Below, in pieces: positions 36,489 through 50,200 of a stretch of DNA of 64,000 nt. Source of the DNA: Monoraphidium neglectum (Eukaryota > Chlorophyta > Chlorophyceae > Sphaeropleales > Selenastraceae). The notes beneath the pieces are model-generated. The model saw only the letters and a list, made by a program, of their open reading frames with translations, had not been told where the DNA came from and made no database searches. The first letter of the stretch is position 1. Each line of letters begins with the position of its first letter. Location: assembly GCF_000611645.1 (NCBI RefSeq), contig NW_014013623.1, positions 1 through 64,000 on the forward strand. Direction: 5' to 3'. Both the position numbers and the translations under genes were made by a program.

Positions 36489-39372
36489 ATGCCTTACAGA
36501 TCATCGATTGCGTGCCTGCTGCTGCTGGCGGCGGCGATGGTCGTTACGGGCGCGCCGGCAGCACAGGAGGGGGTGAGGGTCGCTGCTCGAGCCGACCGCG
36601 CATGCAGCGGCGGTGTGGCGATGCATGTACAGTCTGGAGGCTTCAAAGCTTTATCTGTGCCCACGTCCTCTGGTACAGCACAGAACGCGTTGCGCAGCAC
36701 CGCTGTCAATCGCCAACACACCTGGATGGCGACACCATTGCCCACTGCGAGAGCTCCACAGCGCCCGCCGCCGCGCGGGCCCGCGGCACAGCACACCCCA
36801 ACATGCACGCAATCTTCCGCCGCCGCCTCGCCGCCTCGCTGCCTCGCCGCCTGCCACTGCGCCGCCCGCAGGTCTTTGAGTTTGCGTCCACATCGACCGC
36901 CAAGGTGCTGATCATCGGTAAGACCGCAAACATCAAGATCTTTCCCAACAAGACCAGCAGCTCGTACCTGACCCTGAAGTTCAACCGCATTGAGGAGCTG
37001 GATGATGACGGCAAGGCCGTCTACGGCCACGCCATCACCTCCCTGGCCGGCCTCACGCCCACGTATTCGACCGGTGCGCCCCAGCCAGTGGCGCGCGCAC
37101 GGCGGCTGCAACGAGGCGCAGGCGGCTGTAGAGGGGATCATGCTGCGGCAGTTGCGGCAATGGGAGGAGGAGGGACGCAGGGGTACTGGTTAATTGTGCG
37201 GCAAGCTAGCTAAGCAAGGAAAAATGGGAATGGCAGCAGAGAGCTAGTGAGCTCGACGTATGGCGGCAGGCGCGCAGACGCCGCGCAGCAAGCGCGCCTG
37301 CCATAGACTACAGGAGCGAATACTCATGCCAAGAACAGCTTTTGAAAGCAGCGGAGGCCTTGTTTCTGTGCTGCGCATTGGTTTTCAATCATGCGCCATG
37401 CATTAACGTCCCTCCTGCCAGCACGTAGCTCGGACCACTCACTCCCCTGGAGGATAACCACAAATTGGTGGCCCCTTGCTCAAATCACACACGCACTCCA
37501 GGCGTGCGCACCTCTGGTGACACCGATTACACATACGTTAAAATGGTGTACGACGGCGCCGCCCTGAAGATGGGCGAGTGCCCCAGCGAGGACAAGCTGG
37601 AGGAGCTGGGCCTAGGTGCACCCGGCCCCGCAGGCGCCAGGGCCCCCGCCCCCGCCAAGGCGGCCCAGGCCAGCAAGCAGGCCGCCGTCGTCGCCGAGCG
37701 CGAGCAGCAGCCGTACGCCGACGGGCAGCCGATCAAGACGCTCGGCGATAGCAAGCTGGCCGCGACGATTGCGCAGCTGACCGCCGTGACCATCGACCCG
37801 CCCCCGCGCCCAGAGGCGATGATGACTCGCCGTCTGGCCGAGGCCGTCGTCCTGGCGCCCCAGCAGGCGCCGGCCAGCGTGCTTCCGTCGAAGCTCGTGA
37901 GCTACACCCGGGCCAACGGCGCACAGCTCGCGCCCATGCAGTCGATCGTGGCGCCGACCGTCGGCGCGGACGGCCTGACCAAAGACGGCAAGGACCCCTT
38001 CGCCCCTCTGGTCACCGTGGCCCCCGGCCGCACCGCCGGCCAGGTCAGCGTGGTCACCGGCCCCGTGGCGCGCGGCACCGTGGCGCCGGCGGTGACGACC
38101 GGCGGCGCGCCATCGATCACCGTCACGTTCTTCTTCGGCATGACGGCAAACAAGACGTTCGCTTATGGGAAGGGCAACAGCATCAACGTGCCTGCTGATG
38201 GCGTGAAGTTTAACATTGAGGCCGCAAACTGGTGGGTGTCGATCCCGCGCTTGGACAGGGACCAGAGTGGGATGATGAACCGGCCCTAGTGATGGTGGGG
38301 ATGTGACATTCACTTGGGCTTCTTGCGGGTTTCGCACCACAAGCGTTGTTCCTCAACGTGCCGAGAACACGGCAACGACCGGGCCGACACGGCAAGCTTG
38401 TGTGCGAGTATGCTTCGCCTCTACCTGTGCACCTCAAACGCCCATACGTCTCCCCTTCCACTTGTTTGCCGCAGGCCCTTCTGCTCGCCCCTCAACAGCC
38501 TCAAGTTTGATATCGCTGTGGCCACCAACATGCAGGAGGCCGCGCAGGCCCAGATCACCGCCGATCCCACTGGTGGGGACCTGAATGGCTCAAGTCCGGG
38601 CTGCAGGGCTTCAAAACAGGGTTGCACCCCTCAAGCATCCGCAGGCACACGCAGGGGGGAATGCAGGCCATGCACACTGTAGAGTTAGAACCTTACTTAT
38701 CACCCCTAAACCCTCATCCTGTGTTGCTGCCTCTGCCATGACCCACCCATCCGCAAATTCACCCACACCCTTGCAGCCGAGGTCGCCAACCCCAGCGCGA
38801 TGATCACAGACATGTACGCCGCACCCACACGGCACCTTATGCAGCCCGGCGACATCAGCGGCTCGTTCCTCGACGCGGAGTCTGCCATCGCGCTCGCGCT
38901 CGCCAGCGCAGGCAAGCAGGCAAAGCTTCCCACCAAGACAGTGAAGCTTCTGGTGTCCACAACAAAGGCAGTTTCCATCGACTGCCCGACGGTGGCGTAC
39001 CCTGCAGTGGGCTCGGCCATCAACAGCAGCGTCGCCATAGGGCTCATCAGCACGAGCGTGATCTCCTCGGACGCCACCGCCAGCAAGATCGCGAACGCGA
39101 CGCTCGCCGCCGTCTCATCGGCCAACTCGTTGGGCGGCAGCAGGCTGTCAATCACATTTCCCTATTTCGAGACCCTCTACTATGATCCCGTGGTCTCCTT
39201 TGGCAGCATCGAGGGCATGAGCGTGAACGACATAGCCCCCCAGAGCAACTGCACCGGCGTCGTCTGCGGCCGCGCACCCGAGCGGCGCACCAACGCAGCC
39301 GTAGGTCTCGGCAGCGCAGCCAAGGCCGCGGCGTTGGCAGCGGCAGCGGCATTGATTGCGCTGCTGTGGTGA
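36489..39372 (+). CDS. secreted, C-terminally anchored algal surface protein
   Basis: Five exons, 36489-36572, 36872-37073, 37502-38231, 38475-38572, 38777-39372, encode about 569 residues. Signal peptide MPYRSSIACLLLLAAAMVV. Module 1 has STAKVLIIGKTANIKIFPNK and YLTLKFNRIEEL. An Ala/Pro-rich linker follows. Module 2 has VTFFFGMTANKTFAYGKGNS and VKFNIEAANWPFCSPLNSLK. Then come a Ser/Thr/Ala-rich section with several N-glycosylation sites (NSS, NAT, NCT) and ITFPYFETLYYDPVVSF. The end is hydrophobic (AAALAAAAALIALLW), as in GPI-anchored proteins, or a single membrane helix. The 'NWPFC' module recalls extracellular proteins of volvocine and other green algae, but I cannot name the family. A wall or surface location is inferred. 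Confidence 0.72.
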
Positions 39373-40271
39373 TGTTGACCAGCTGCGCACTGGTGTGCAA
39401 TCCCAAGCGGGACAGGGGGAAACTGCAATTGCAGAGAGTGAGAGTGACGAGCGAGGGATACCGGCGCACGCGCCGACAGGCGACACATAGCCGTTGCGAA
39501 TAAAGCAGCAAAGGTGTGCGATTTGACTTGCCGCTTTGCCGCAGGTTGTTGGTGTCGTAGGCCATCAATAGGCAATTTATGGCCCCTACATGGCCGGGTA
39601 CGCCGTCGCCCTGCCAGTGGGGCCGTCCTTGTGCACTTCAACACCTGAATTGGGAACCCCGCTTTTGGGCTGTAGCAACGTCCAGGGCGCTGACAGCATG
39701 CGTGGCAACCGCACAGCGACACACATGTTGCGCACAGCTATACACACGCTGCGATACACTCGCTGCGCGTCTGCGTAGGCTGTGGGCCTGTTTCGCTGTG
39801 ACGGAGCAATGTGCCACGCACGCAACTTGCCCCCCGCAGGCGCTTCATGTGCCTCAAACTGCATGCGCCCTGCTCAAGCGTTTGCTTTGTCAAATCTTTG
39901 ACGCCTGCGCATGCCTGTCATTAGCGCGCGGGCGTCATCACCTTGCTCTGGTAACCCCAGGCATGAGTCACCCGGTTGCAACCATGGATCCACGGGCTGG
40001 CGACCATTCCCCTGCCGCCACCTGGGTTGCTGGACCCCCGACTCACCCAAGGATCAGCAGGCTGGTTAACTGCCTTTGCTGCGCCCCTCGGGGATGACGG
40101 TGGTAGTTGCAAGGGTGGCATGAAACACTTCTAAACCTTGACACAAGTAAGCAGCAGTAGCTGTCCAGAGCTACAGAAGACCAAACCTCTCTCCCCATGA
40201 TCAAGCAAGAAAAAATGGCTGTCCAGAGCTTCGGAACACATGACCTCTTGATCAGCTGGCCAAATGTCTGA
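39373..40271. other. convergent 3' region
   Basis: 900 bases between the surface-protein stop and the SNM1A stop. Short frames only, no motifs; presumably 3' UTRs. Confidence 0.4.
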
Positions 40272-43200
40272 TCACCTACCCGCTGCAGAAGTCGCCCACA
40301 AACCGCGCTTGCCACGCACCGCCAAGGTGCCGCCTGGCCGCCCGGCCGCATCAGCACCAGCAACAGCCCTGCTGGGTGCTGCATGATGAAGCGCCGGCAC
40401 ACCGGCCTGCTGCTGCCCTTCTGTTGATGCGCACTGCCGGATTTGCGGCTGCATCTGCTGCTGCTGCTGCTGGGGGTGGTGGTGCGGCTGTTGCTGTATT
40501 GCTTGCCGCTGTATGTGCTGCAGCTGTTGCTGCTGCTGGTGCTGCTGATGCTGATGCTGTGGCTGCTGCTTCAGTGCCGCTGGGGGAAGGGTTTGCCAGC
40601 CGGAAGACTGCTCGTGCTGCTGCTGCTGCTGCTGCTGGCAAGGCACCTGGGCCTGCTGGCCGTCACCCCGAAGTTGCGGCTGCGCCAATGGTGGCCGTGC
40701 ACGAGGCGGGGCTGCACCCCCATGTCTGCCGCCGCCCTGCCCTTGCGGCATAGGCAGCGGCCTGCCCGCACCAGCACCACGGCCCGCCCCGGCCGGTGGT
40801 ATTGCCGCCTGGCTCCTGCCGCGCCCGCCCTGGACACCGCCTCTGCGTGCGCCCCCGCGGCGCCTGATTGCACCGCCACCGCCCGCCGCTTCCGACGCAC
40901 CCACCCCTCTGCCGCTGCTGGGCACCCTCCCTTCGCTGCCGCTGACGCCGCCGCCACCGCTGCCGCGCGCGAATGCATCCATGGGCCCCCTGTCGCCGGT
41001 CAGCAGGCGCAGCATGGCCTGGCATTTTGGCCCGTCGCGGTCGTTGTTCACGCTGGGTATGATGCGTTTGGGGCGGAACCAGGCCACAAAGTCCCGAAGC
41101 TCGTCAAAGCTGCTGTGCTCTGAATACGGGACCTGGGCGCCAGGGGGTCAAGGGCAAAGGCAGTGAAACAGTGTGGAGATGGGGTCAATGATGTTTGAGA
41201 AAGATGCTGCAGACTGTTCCTGTGTGTATGCTTTATCTTAAGCAACTGAGTCCTCCTCTTAGGCAGGAAGTCTGGACAGTGGCAGGGCAGTGACAGGGGT
41301 GATGGGCCGGCAGTCTTGCAGTGCGTTTGGTGCAGGTGCGGCTGTAGTTTGCCAGGGCAGGGCCTGCGGCAGCACAGCACCAACCTGGTAGAGCACCACG
41401 GTGCCGGCCTGGTTGCGGCGGCCGCGTGTGAGCCCCTTGGATGACCGCACCTGGCTCCAACCGGTCGGGCAGAAGCCCACCTGACAGCGGCACGATGGCG
41501 GCAAGGATATCAAGGGTGTGGCGGCCTGGGGTCTCGCACTCAAGGCAAACCGACCTTCAGCTCTCAGGTCGCAGGCTTGGCAATTTACAATTCTTCTTGT
41601 CACATTCATGGTGCGGCAGAGCAGCTGCACACAGCAGGGTTGGCGGACGCTGGGTGGATTTACAAATTCTTGGTGCTTTGGGCCTTTTTTCATGGCCTGA
41701 TCACACCAATAACCGCAGCAACTAGCCAGCTGTATCCCCCGTCATGTGGCAGGCAACCCGCGACCCACCACTGTGGTGTACCGCCCCTTGTACCGCAGCA
41801 GCAGCGCCTCCATCGCCTCCATGGTGACCTGGCGCATGGGCACCTAGAAATGAAGGAGAGGGGGCAGATAGTGGTGATGAAGAGTGCAGAAACAGCATGC
41901 CAAAGCGACACAGCACCAGATCACCCCATTATGTTTTAAAAACAAATGCGCACAAGCCTGTCAGACTAACATCACATGCATCTTAATGCAGTCGCATTGC
42001 TGGCTGCATGGGCTTCCCTAAGGGCCCAACCTCACCCATCCTCCCCGGTCCATGTCTTGCCGCGCACTGCCGCCCCCAGTAGACGCACCGCGTGCATGTT
42101 TGTCTCCAGGTGGTCTGTGGTAAGCATCGACCTGAACTCTGGAGACAGGTCGATGCAGCCCAGCACGGCCCGCTTGGCGGCCGCCACGTACAGCTTCCTG
42201 CCAGGTGCAGGGTGCCGCTTGGGCTGGTGAGGTCTTGTCTGGTGTGAAACGGATTAGCCTATGCGAGCACAACGGCTGTCAAGCGCCCTCGGCGGCTGGC
42301 TGGGCCAGCGTCAAGCTGGATGACTCATCCCATGGTGCAAGCGGACAGGCCGGCAAGACACCCAATTTGGCGACCCCACTTGTTGAGGGCGGCGGCTGCA
42401 GACAGGAAGAGGCGCTCCTTCCCGATTGTATAGGACCCAAACAAGAACAGCGTCCGCGGGTTGAACGACTCCGCCTGATATGGGGAGGAGGCGTGCTGGG
42501 CGTAAGCACTTCCCGCCTCAGAAACGTGCGTGCTGCACATGCTGGGCATGGGAGGGGGCATCGGCTGTGGCCCGCGGCCCACCCCTAAACGGCCCTGCAG
42601 CGGCCCCCTTCGCTCATCCCACTGCGCCTGAGGACGTCTGGCCGTCCCCAGTTTTCTCCTCGCACCTTGACAGAGCGTATGACGCTGTCGACCACCTGCT
42701 GCTGCGGCGGGAAGCAATACTGGGGGTCTGCGTAAGTGGTGTCCAGCACCAGCACCGCCCGCCCCCTCATGCCCTCCAGCACCAGGCACCCGCGGGTCGC
42801 CTCCCGAGTCAGCCGCGCGTCGCCCGTGTGCAGCACGGGCGGCGCGCCGTCGGGCGGGAAGGCGGCGATCAGCGCGGACCCAGGGCAGTGGTTGGCGTCC
42901 AGGAACTTTATGCGCGTGCCTGCGGAGTAGTTGGTTGGGTTGCTGCACTCTCGCACGGCATGACAAGAGGGAGAGCATGACAAGAGGGAGAAGGCCTCTT
43001 CAGGCAGCGGGTTGTGGGCTGGGTGTGGGAACGACACTAGTGGGCCGCTGCAGGAATCAGGATACGTATTCAAGCAGAGCGCCTCGCCGCCTCTCATTGC
43101 GGGTGCCAGGCCCGGCTGTCCAAGCCGCCCGCGGCTGGCTGCCCGCGCACCTTCCACGACCACCTCCTGCCCCAGCGGCACCGCCCTCAGCGCGCTCTCC

Positions 43201-43681
43201 GCCACCTTAATCTTCAGCCGGACCAGGGCGGCCGTGGCAGGGGTGCAGTAGATGGTGCCCTGCCTGAAGCCCTTGGTCAGGCCGCCTGCGCGCCGCAGCA
43301 AGTTGCATCGTTTGGAGGTGGTGCACATGCTTCATTACTTGTCATCACGGAGGGAAGATGCACCGGGCTGTGTGAACCTGAAATCACACGAACAGACTGG
43401 ATGAAAAAGCCGAGCATTGGCCCAACAATACCCAAGGCGGACCTCTCACCATAATGGTCGGCGTGGAAGTGGGAGAGGATCCAGGATCTTGCCGGAAGCT
43501 GCCGGGAAGCTTGGGTGAAGCAGTCCACCACGATGTCAGTGCCAGGGATGCGCTGCCACGCCGGCAGCCAGCCAGGCAGGCGGCCGGCATTACCCTGGCG
43601 CTGCAGGGCCTTCTGTTGCGGCGGGCACGGCACGTGGCCGTTGCCAAGCGGCGGCCTGGCCGCAGCTGACCCTGCCTGCCA

Positions 43682-43723
<42 letters not shown>

Positions 43724-45373
43724 ATCACCCGTTGGTGGCTGCTGCCGGCCTGCAGCAGCGGGCGCTGGCTGCTGCTCCTGCTGATGCGGCTTGCTGCTCT
43801 TGAAAAAAGCCGTGATCTTGCCGGGTCGCTCCCCGCTGGTCCTCTGTAGGAACATGCTGTTGAAAGACCGCAAGGCTGGGTCCGACACGCCTCCACCTGG
43901 AATGACGCCTGAAGCCCCCTCCGTGCCGCAGCCGCTGTCGGTGCCCCTCTTAGCACCTGCAAGCCCGTAGCTGCCGTCAGGTGCGGCAACCTCGCAAGTT
44001 GCGCCGCTGCCAGCCTGATCCTGCCCTGCCGCGGCAAGTCGTTCCCCGGTGATTTCGACATCGCTACCCTCGCCCTCGCAATCCCGCCACTGCCGCCGCC
44101 GCTGCTGCTGCTGCTGCTGCTGCTGCTGCCGCTGCTGCTCCTGAACGTGCTGCTCCTCCTCCGCATCCTGCAGATGCCGCTGCTGGCAGTCCCAGTCATC
44201 TTGTTGATCCTGCGGCTCCCACAGCCTGTTCTCCTCCAAGGCAGAACCACTGCTGCTGCGTTGTTGGCCCGGCCGCTCCTGCTGCCAGTGCTGCCAGTGC
44301 TGCTGCTGCCCTGCTGCTGCCGTCTGCTGGTGCTGCAGCTCGCTTGCCCCGCCAAGTGGCGACTCCATCCCTTCGGCTGTCTCCTGCTGCCACACCCAGT
44401 CATCGCCGCCCCCATCCTTCAGCCCCACCAAAGGCGCGGGCACACGCGCTCCTGTCAAGCAGTCGTCGAGGCCGCCGTCGCTCACGCCACCGTCGTCACT
44501 GCTGCGCACTGCACCGTCCATGCTGAATTGCAGCAGGGCAGCTGCAGAGAGCAGGGCAGCGCGTTCCGCAGCTGACGTGACCCCCGCCGCCTGCAAACAC
44601 AAGTGTTGGATGTGGCACGTTTAGGCTCGCAAGCGCGCCCTGCACACAGACACAACACCCACACTTGCACACCGACCAATGCCATTAACAATAGCAGGTA
44701 TTGGCGTGTATGGCAGACAACAACATAGGCCTGCTTGCACGCCCACTGCGGCCCACCAGCGCTGCCCACCGCCTGTGGGTCCCACCTGCAGGTCGCTGTC
44801 GCACATGGCAGCCATGTCCTCCAGCTGCCTTGTGCCCGCCTGCCTCAGCCGCCCTGCGAGGTGCTCCAGCTCCTCATGCCGCAACCTGGAAGGTTGACGA
44901 GGGCCGGCACCACGGTTGGGATGACGCAACACAGCTGCGGCAGCTGTGTGGAACGCCGTGGAGCCCTCACACAGTCGAGACACCAGCAGCAGGCAGGCCT
45001 ACTCACCATCGCTCGAGAGCTGTCTCTCTGCCGCCCTCACACTGCTGGTGACCCCTTGGGCCGTCGCCGCCATGGACGCGGCCGCCGTCGCTGCCGCCGT
45101 CGCCTTCGTTGCAGCACGCAGCCACCCGCGCCGCGGCCCGCCCCTCTGCGCCCTGCTCCTCCTCAGCCTCCTGGTCCTCCCACATCTGCGTCTGCAGCGC
45201 GTCCAGCCACTCATCCCCTTCCAAGCCATCTGCAGGCGCATCGACGTCACCCAGGGAGTCTCGATCACTGCTTGCGCCGTCCTCTGCCGCGACAGCCGTG
45301 TGCGCAGGTGATGACGCCGGGGTGGGTGCCTTTCGTGTGCCGCTGGCTTCTGGCACTGCTGCGGCTGGGTTGA

Positions 45374-45406
<33 letters not shown>

Positions 45407-46079
45407 CTGATGTCTGTTGCGGCCCACACCAGCGAGGCTGCAATGGCTTTGGCGCTTGCTGCTGCTGTCGCTGCTGCTGTGTGCCAATACCCAGCGCTCC
45501 CCAAGCACTGCTCTCCGCCACCATGCTGCCTTTGCCAGCACCACTGGCGTCTGCAATCGCCCCCAGCGCCACTCCGCCGCCGCCTTCACGTGCAGCTGCT
45601 GTGTCCAGGCAGGCATTGACATGCGCCTGCCTGCCGCGGGCAGTGCAGCTGATTCCCAACATGTCCAAGCCGCAAACAGGGCAGGGCGCTGCCTCTGCCT
45701 CTGACGCTGCAGCAGGCGGCGATGCTACCAGCGCTGCAGCCCTGTGACTACTCAGGTAGCGCTGCGCACCGCCTGGTGCGGCGATTGCCTCAGCGGTACC
45801 TGAATGGTACTGCGGCGCTGGCGAGGGTTGCCGCTGCTGACGCGGCGTGGCGGTGGTACCCGCAGGGCGAGCAGCACGGGGGGCACGTGAAGCGTCCGCC
45901 GGTGAGCTGGATCGCCATGCTGCGCTTTCTGGGGCTTTTTGCGGTGGTCCATTGACACATGCCGTCTTCTTTGTGGTTACATCTGCAGCGAGCCTGGTAG
46001 CTGTCAGGGCTTTCAAACGCTTGTTGGGCCTGCTCGGTGTGACGAAGTCGTCGTCAGAGTCACCTGCGAGCTGCTGCAT
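40272..46079 (-). CDS. DCLRE1A: SNM1A/PSO2 DNA cross-link repair nuclease
   Basis: Ten exons in transcript order, 46079-45007, 44885-44786, 44590-43450, 43285-43151, 42919-42666, 42474-42380, 42197-42089, 41843-41769, 41480-41385, 41132-40272, give about 1,312 residues. A UBZ4 finger is near the N-terminus (CPVCGLDMLG ... QAHVNACLD; C133, C136, H153, C157). The metallo-beta-lactamase/beta-CASP nuclease has SHFHADHYGGLT (H765, H767, D769, H770), DANHCPGSA (H827), LHTGDAR (D850), LDTTYADPQYCFP, LFLFGSYTIGKE, FCPTGW and PYSEHSSF (H1032). It is a 5' exonuclease that digests past interstrand cross-links after ubiquitin-dependent recruitment. The middle is a long Gln-rich disordered linker. After LRLLTGD (about residue 1073) there is a 239-residue Gly/Arg then Gln/His-rich tail. 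Confidence 0.93.
40440..40640 (-). repeat. CAG-rich coding tract in SNM1A tail
   Basis: Minus-strand CAG/CAC triplets coding a Gln/His run (for example QQPQHQHQQHQQQQQLQHIQ). It stays in the open frame to the stop at 40272. Confidence 0.85.
43680..43725 (-). repeat. polyglutamine (CAG)n in SNM1A linker
   Basis: About twelve CAG triplets in frame within the third exon; similar shorter runs at 44101-44128 and 45375-45405. Confidence 0.9.
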
Positions 46080-47288
46080 GCGGATATAAGAAATTTTTGA
46101 GTAGAAAAAGGCGGTCTGAAGTCTACGGCATACACCATGAGGAGATCACCGCGATTCCAAGATCTGTGCCCCGCCCTGCCGTGCCGAAAGGCGTGAAAAC
46201 AAGTAGCAGGTCAAGACATCTCATCGCTATGAGTCTACGGCACTGCAGTACTGTGGCTCATTGCCAGGGATGTCCGTCCCCCGGTATGCCACAACAGTCG
46301 ATTGATGAAGATCAGCTGTAGAGCAGCTGGGTCACAGCAGTGTCTGTGTTCATAGCTAGAGTGCACAGTAGCTGTGAATTCTTCTTGTTCTCAGGCAAGT
46401 GTAGCAGCGACCTTTTTGCAACACCCACACCCCCACCCAGAAGGCGAGGGGTGCCAAGCAGTCTTTTGCAGTAGAGGGCCTGTCGGCGGGTAGCTTGGAC
46501 CTGCTGCATGCAAGGCAGGGCCCAGGGTGCCCTTGGATGCAGGGTGCCTGTTGGGAGGCCTTTGGCCAGGCAGGTAGCAGGCTCAGGCTACCTGCTGGGC
46601 TCCTCTCCTGCCCATCTTCCATTAGCTGCTGTTGAGTAAATACGATTTATTATCACAATTGCGCACGGCGAGTGCTGTTGCTCTCCTCTGCTGATGTTTC
46701 GTTTGGGCGTTTGCAGTGGTGGCTGGAGTTTTGAACATTCACCCACTTGTGCATCTGATGTATATCTGTGCCTGGTGCCAATCCATGATGTCGTAAGCTC
46801 GTGATGTGTGCCGCGACTACAGTCGAGAATGCAGCTTAGCATAATGCCGGGACTGGTGGGCCGCATTAGGAAGCAAACATGTGAGACCATTACCATCTTG
46901 CTTGCATATAAGAGACAGGAAGTTGTATGATTGGTTATAGGTGAAAGTTTGGCAACACGTTCATCATGCATACTGCTGTGATGCGGAGGAGCTGCCTGCG
47001 TAGTAGCAGTGCAGCTGGCCGAGGCCACAGAGGCCGTGATGTAACACACATTGAACTGGATCTGGCACCCTCATGGATTTGAGCACCATAGTTTCCAAAG
47101 CTGAGACAGTCTTGCAAGAGCCAAGGCGTCCTCCTGCAACTGGCGGGGCGTTGCCATACCGTATCAATGACCCAAACCCCGATGGCGAGTGCCGCCCGCG
47201 CACATAATGGCGCTGGGCAGACACCTCCAGCCAGGTCGCAGGTCTGGTGCAGTGGCCATCGTCCAATCCAGAAGATCGCCAGTAGCAT
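46080..47288. other. SNM1A promoter and next gene's 3' UTR
   Basis: 1.2 kb upstream of SNM1A and downstream of the secreted-protein stop. It is AT-richer near 46620-46960. No frame resembles a known protein. Confidence 0.4.
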
Positions 47289-50200
47289 TCAATTCACTGT
47301 CATAGGGATGACGCCGACCCAAGTCGCGACGTGTGCGCGCCCCGTGCGCGTCTGCCCGCCGCGGCGAACCGAGACGTACACCGTCCCCGTCACAGGGTGC
47401 ACATCAGCGGCACTCAGCTCGCCCCAGGTGAGCGCGCCGCCCGTGTCGGCCAGCGCGATGGGCGAGGACGAGCGCTGAAGGGTGGACATTGGAACGGACC
47501 CCGCCGCCCTGCCGTCGATGAAGGCAGCGCCCACCCCAGGGTACGCGTCCGCCATGTCGTCGGCCGTCTTCCCAGGCCCCGCATACGTAAACGCTAGGAC
47601 CGCCGCGCCGTTAGAGGCGACTGCAACTGCCGGGAACGCGAGTCCAAGCGCGGCGCCCGGGTCGACCCAGCCGGCACGCAGGACGACGGCGCCCAGGGCA
47701 ACGCGGGAGGCGCACGCAGCGGCCTTCATCGGCTGCGTCGGCTGCGCCGCCTTGCCCTCGGTTGCGGGGGGGAGGACTGCGGGCCGGACTGCGGCAGGGG
47801 ACGTGCCATCCTTGACGCTCGCATAGAAGAAACTCGGATAGAAATTTGTCGCCCCGTAGAAGCCATAGCCGGCATTGACTGAGCCGCCCACGCCGCCATC
47901 TGCACATAGTAGGGTTCAGACGCGCGATTGCGCCCATGCAGGTGTATGAGGCGTTGCTTGCATGCAATGTTTGGAGCTGCCAGCTGTTTGTCAAGGTTTT
48001 AGATTGTCAAGCCGTGATATTTGCGGCGGGGGCCTACCACAATAAGGAGATACGATATGCATCCTGAGGCAGCAGACCGCATGCACTTCTAGAGACACGC
48101 AGGGCTATTGCATTGTCACGCGGCTGCTCTGCGCCCTCCATACCCATCCCATACTCACTGCGAGGACTGCAGCGGATGAGGCAAAAGCGCCAGCACTCGT
48201 CGTACTGATGGTTGCCCACCAGACCAAAAGTCGAGTCCCCTGTGCAGTAGGCACCATTGTACCTGGGTGGAAGATGCAGGGCAGAGGCAGGGCGCCATGG
48301 GATGCGGTCAATGACGCTCACACCCGGATGCTCTGCCGTCAGCGCCACGCTGGCCACCATCCACAATAGAGTTGAACAGCATCAGGTTGCTGGATTTGTC
48401 TTTAAAGTACTACTCAAAACCTGAGCTGCACTCACGTGGAGCCAAACATGTCATTCCCTGTCTCTGGGCCCCACTGATTACTGCCGGCGTCGCAGTAGTC
48501 ATCAAAGTTGTAGACCTGTTGTTGAGATGAACGTCAAAGGGGTTTGCTCGATCAAGCGGGTTTGCTCAATCAAGCGTCAAGGCCTCATGGCTCGAACCTT
48601 CTTCACGTAATGATAATTGTAAGTCGTGATGGTGGTCCCGTGGACATCTGAAGCCCTCCACTGCATTGAGCACTCACAAGCGCAGCGCCTCACACACGCG
48701 CCATCAGCTTTCAACTGCAGGTGGCATGCGCATTTCAACCGCCAGACCCCCCCAGGCACTCACATAGTTGTACGTGCTCACGTCATTGTAGCCGCAGCTG
48801 TTCTCGCAGCCACAGTTGTTATTGCGCCCCCTGTACCTCCCAGAGCCCAAGGGACCGCCGCCGCCGCCGCCCCTGCCCCCTGCCGCAGCTGTCCCTTGCG
48901 GGAACCCCATGACCTGGAAGTTGGCGGCCGGCGACGTCTTGGCCGCCTCCTCCAGCCGCGAGGCGCGGTCCAGCACCACGGCGGCAGCGCGCATCGCGTC
49001 TTTGGGCGCCTTGGTCTTGATCGCAGACGCAGCCCTGTAGGCGTTGAGGGACCAGCTCCAGTTCTTTGCGAACTCGGACCCGTAGGTCAGCGAAAAGTCC
49101 TTTGACCAGTCAAACGTCGGCGCCATGCCGCTCTGGACAGCGCTTGAGCACTCCTCGGCCGGCACGGTGAACTTTGTCTCGTTGAAGTTTCCCTGGGCGG
49201 TCTCCCACTTGACTGACGGCTCAACCTCGGCCCAGATCACCCCAGGACGGGGGTTATAACGGCCGCTCTCTTCGGTGACATCGGCGCGGGTCGTCAGCAT
49301 TATCTTATTCTTGGACATCACAGCCTTGTTTCGAGTGGGGAGACATTTATGGCAGAGACATGCGCGGGAGGCATCATCACATGCAGCAGCAACGGGGTAA
49401 TTGTACTTGGCTGGCGCAAGATGGGTTCATGCAATCGTGAACACAATCGACGCTCGCGCTCATGACACGGCCTTTGACTGTCAGAGGCTGTCAGTGTTTC
49501 TGAGCGCATCTGTTGCGCACTGTGCAATTGTGTCCCCACTGCCCCGGCTCACCCCTCCGCTCCAAAAGCCTGGTGGCTTGTTCCCGCCTGCAGGGAGCTC
49601 GGCCGCATCCCCCGGCTGCCTCAGCACTGCGTCAGCCGTGATGGGTGCACTGCGACCCCATGGCACCGTGGTCGCCACGAGCGTGGGCGCGGGGACGCCG
49701 TTGACGTCGGCGGCATAGCCCCAAAGAGCTCCGGTGTTGGTCAGCGCCACAAGAGTGAAGTTGCTGCGCTTGGCGCCCGGACGAGGCAGGTTCTGCAGAC
49801 GCATATGGTGGCAGGGGTAGGCGGAACGACGGGTTGGGTGAGCTCCACAGCAGGGGGTTCTGCTCAGGGGTGGCATAAGCGCTGCATGTGGCCGAATGTT
49901 GTAGTGCTGCGCAACACCAAATGGGCGAGGCTCGCCAGCAAACTCCGCGCTTCGCTCTCAGGGCCGCTTCCGGGCCCGGACTTAGGGAGCTCACATCAGT
50001 CACAAAGTAGGTCATGCCTTCCTGCACGTCAGCCGCCGACTGCGGCACCACCGGCTGCAGCTGCCGCACAGACGCCGCCCCGCCCAGCAGCTGAGCAGAC
50101 GCAGCCACGTCTGCGGCGGTGTAGACGGCATAGTACATGGAGGGGGAACCCTGGGAATGGGGCAGGCATTACAATGTTAGTTTGTGGTGTTTATGCAGGA

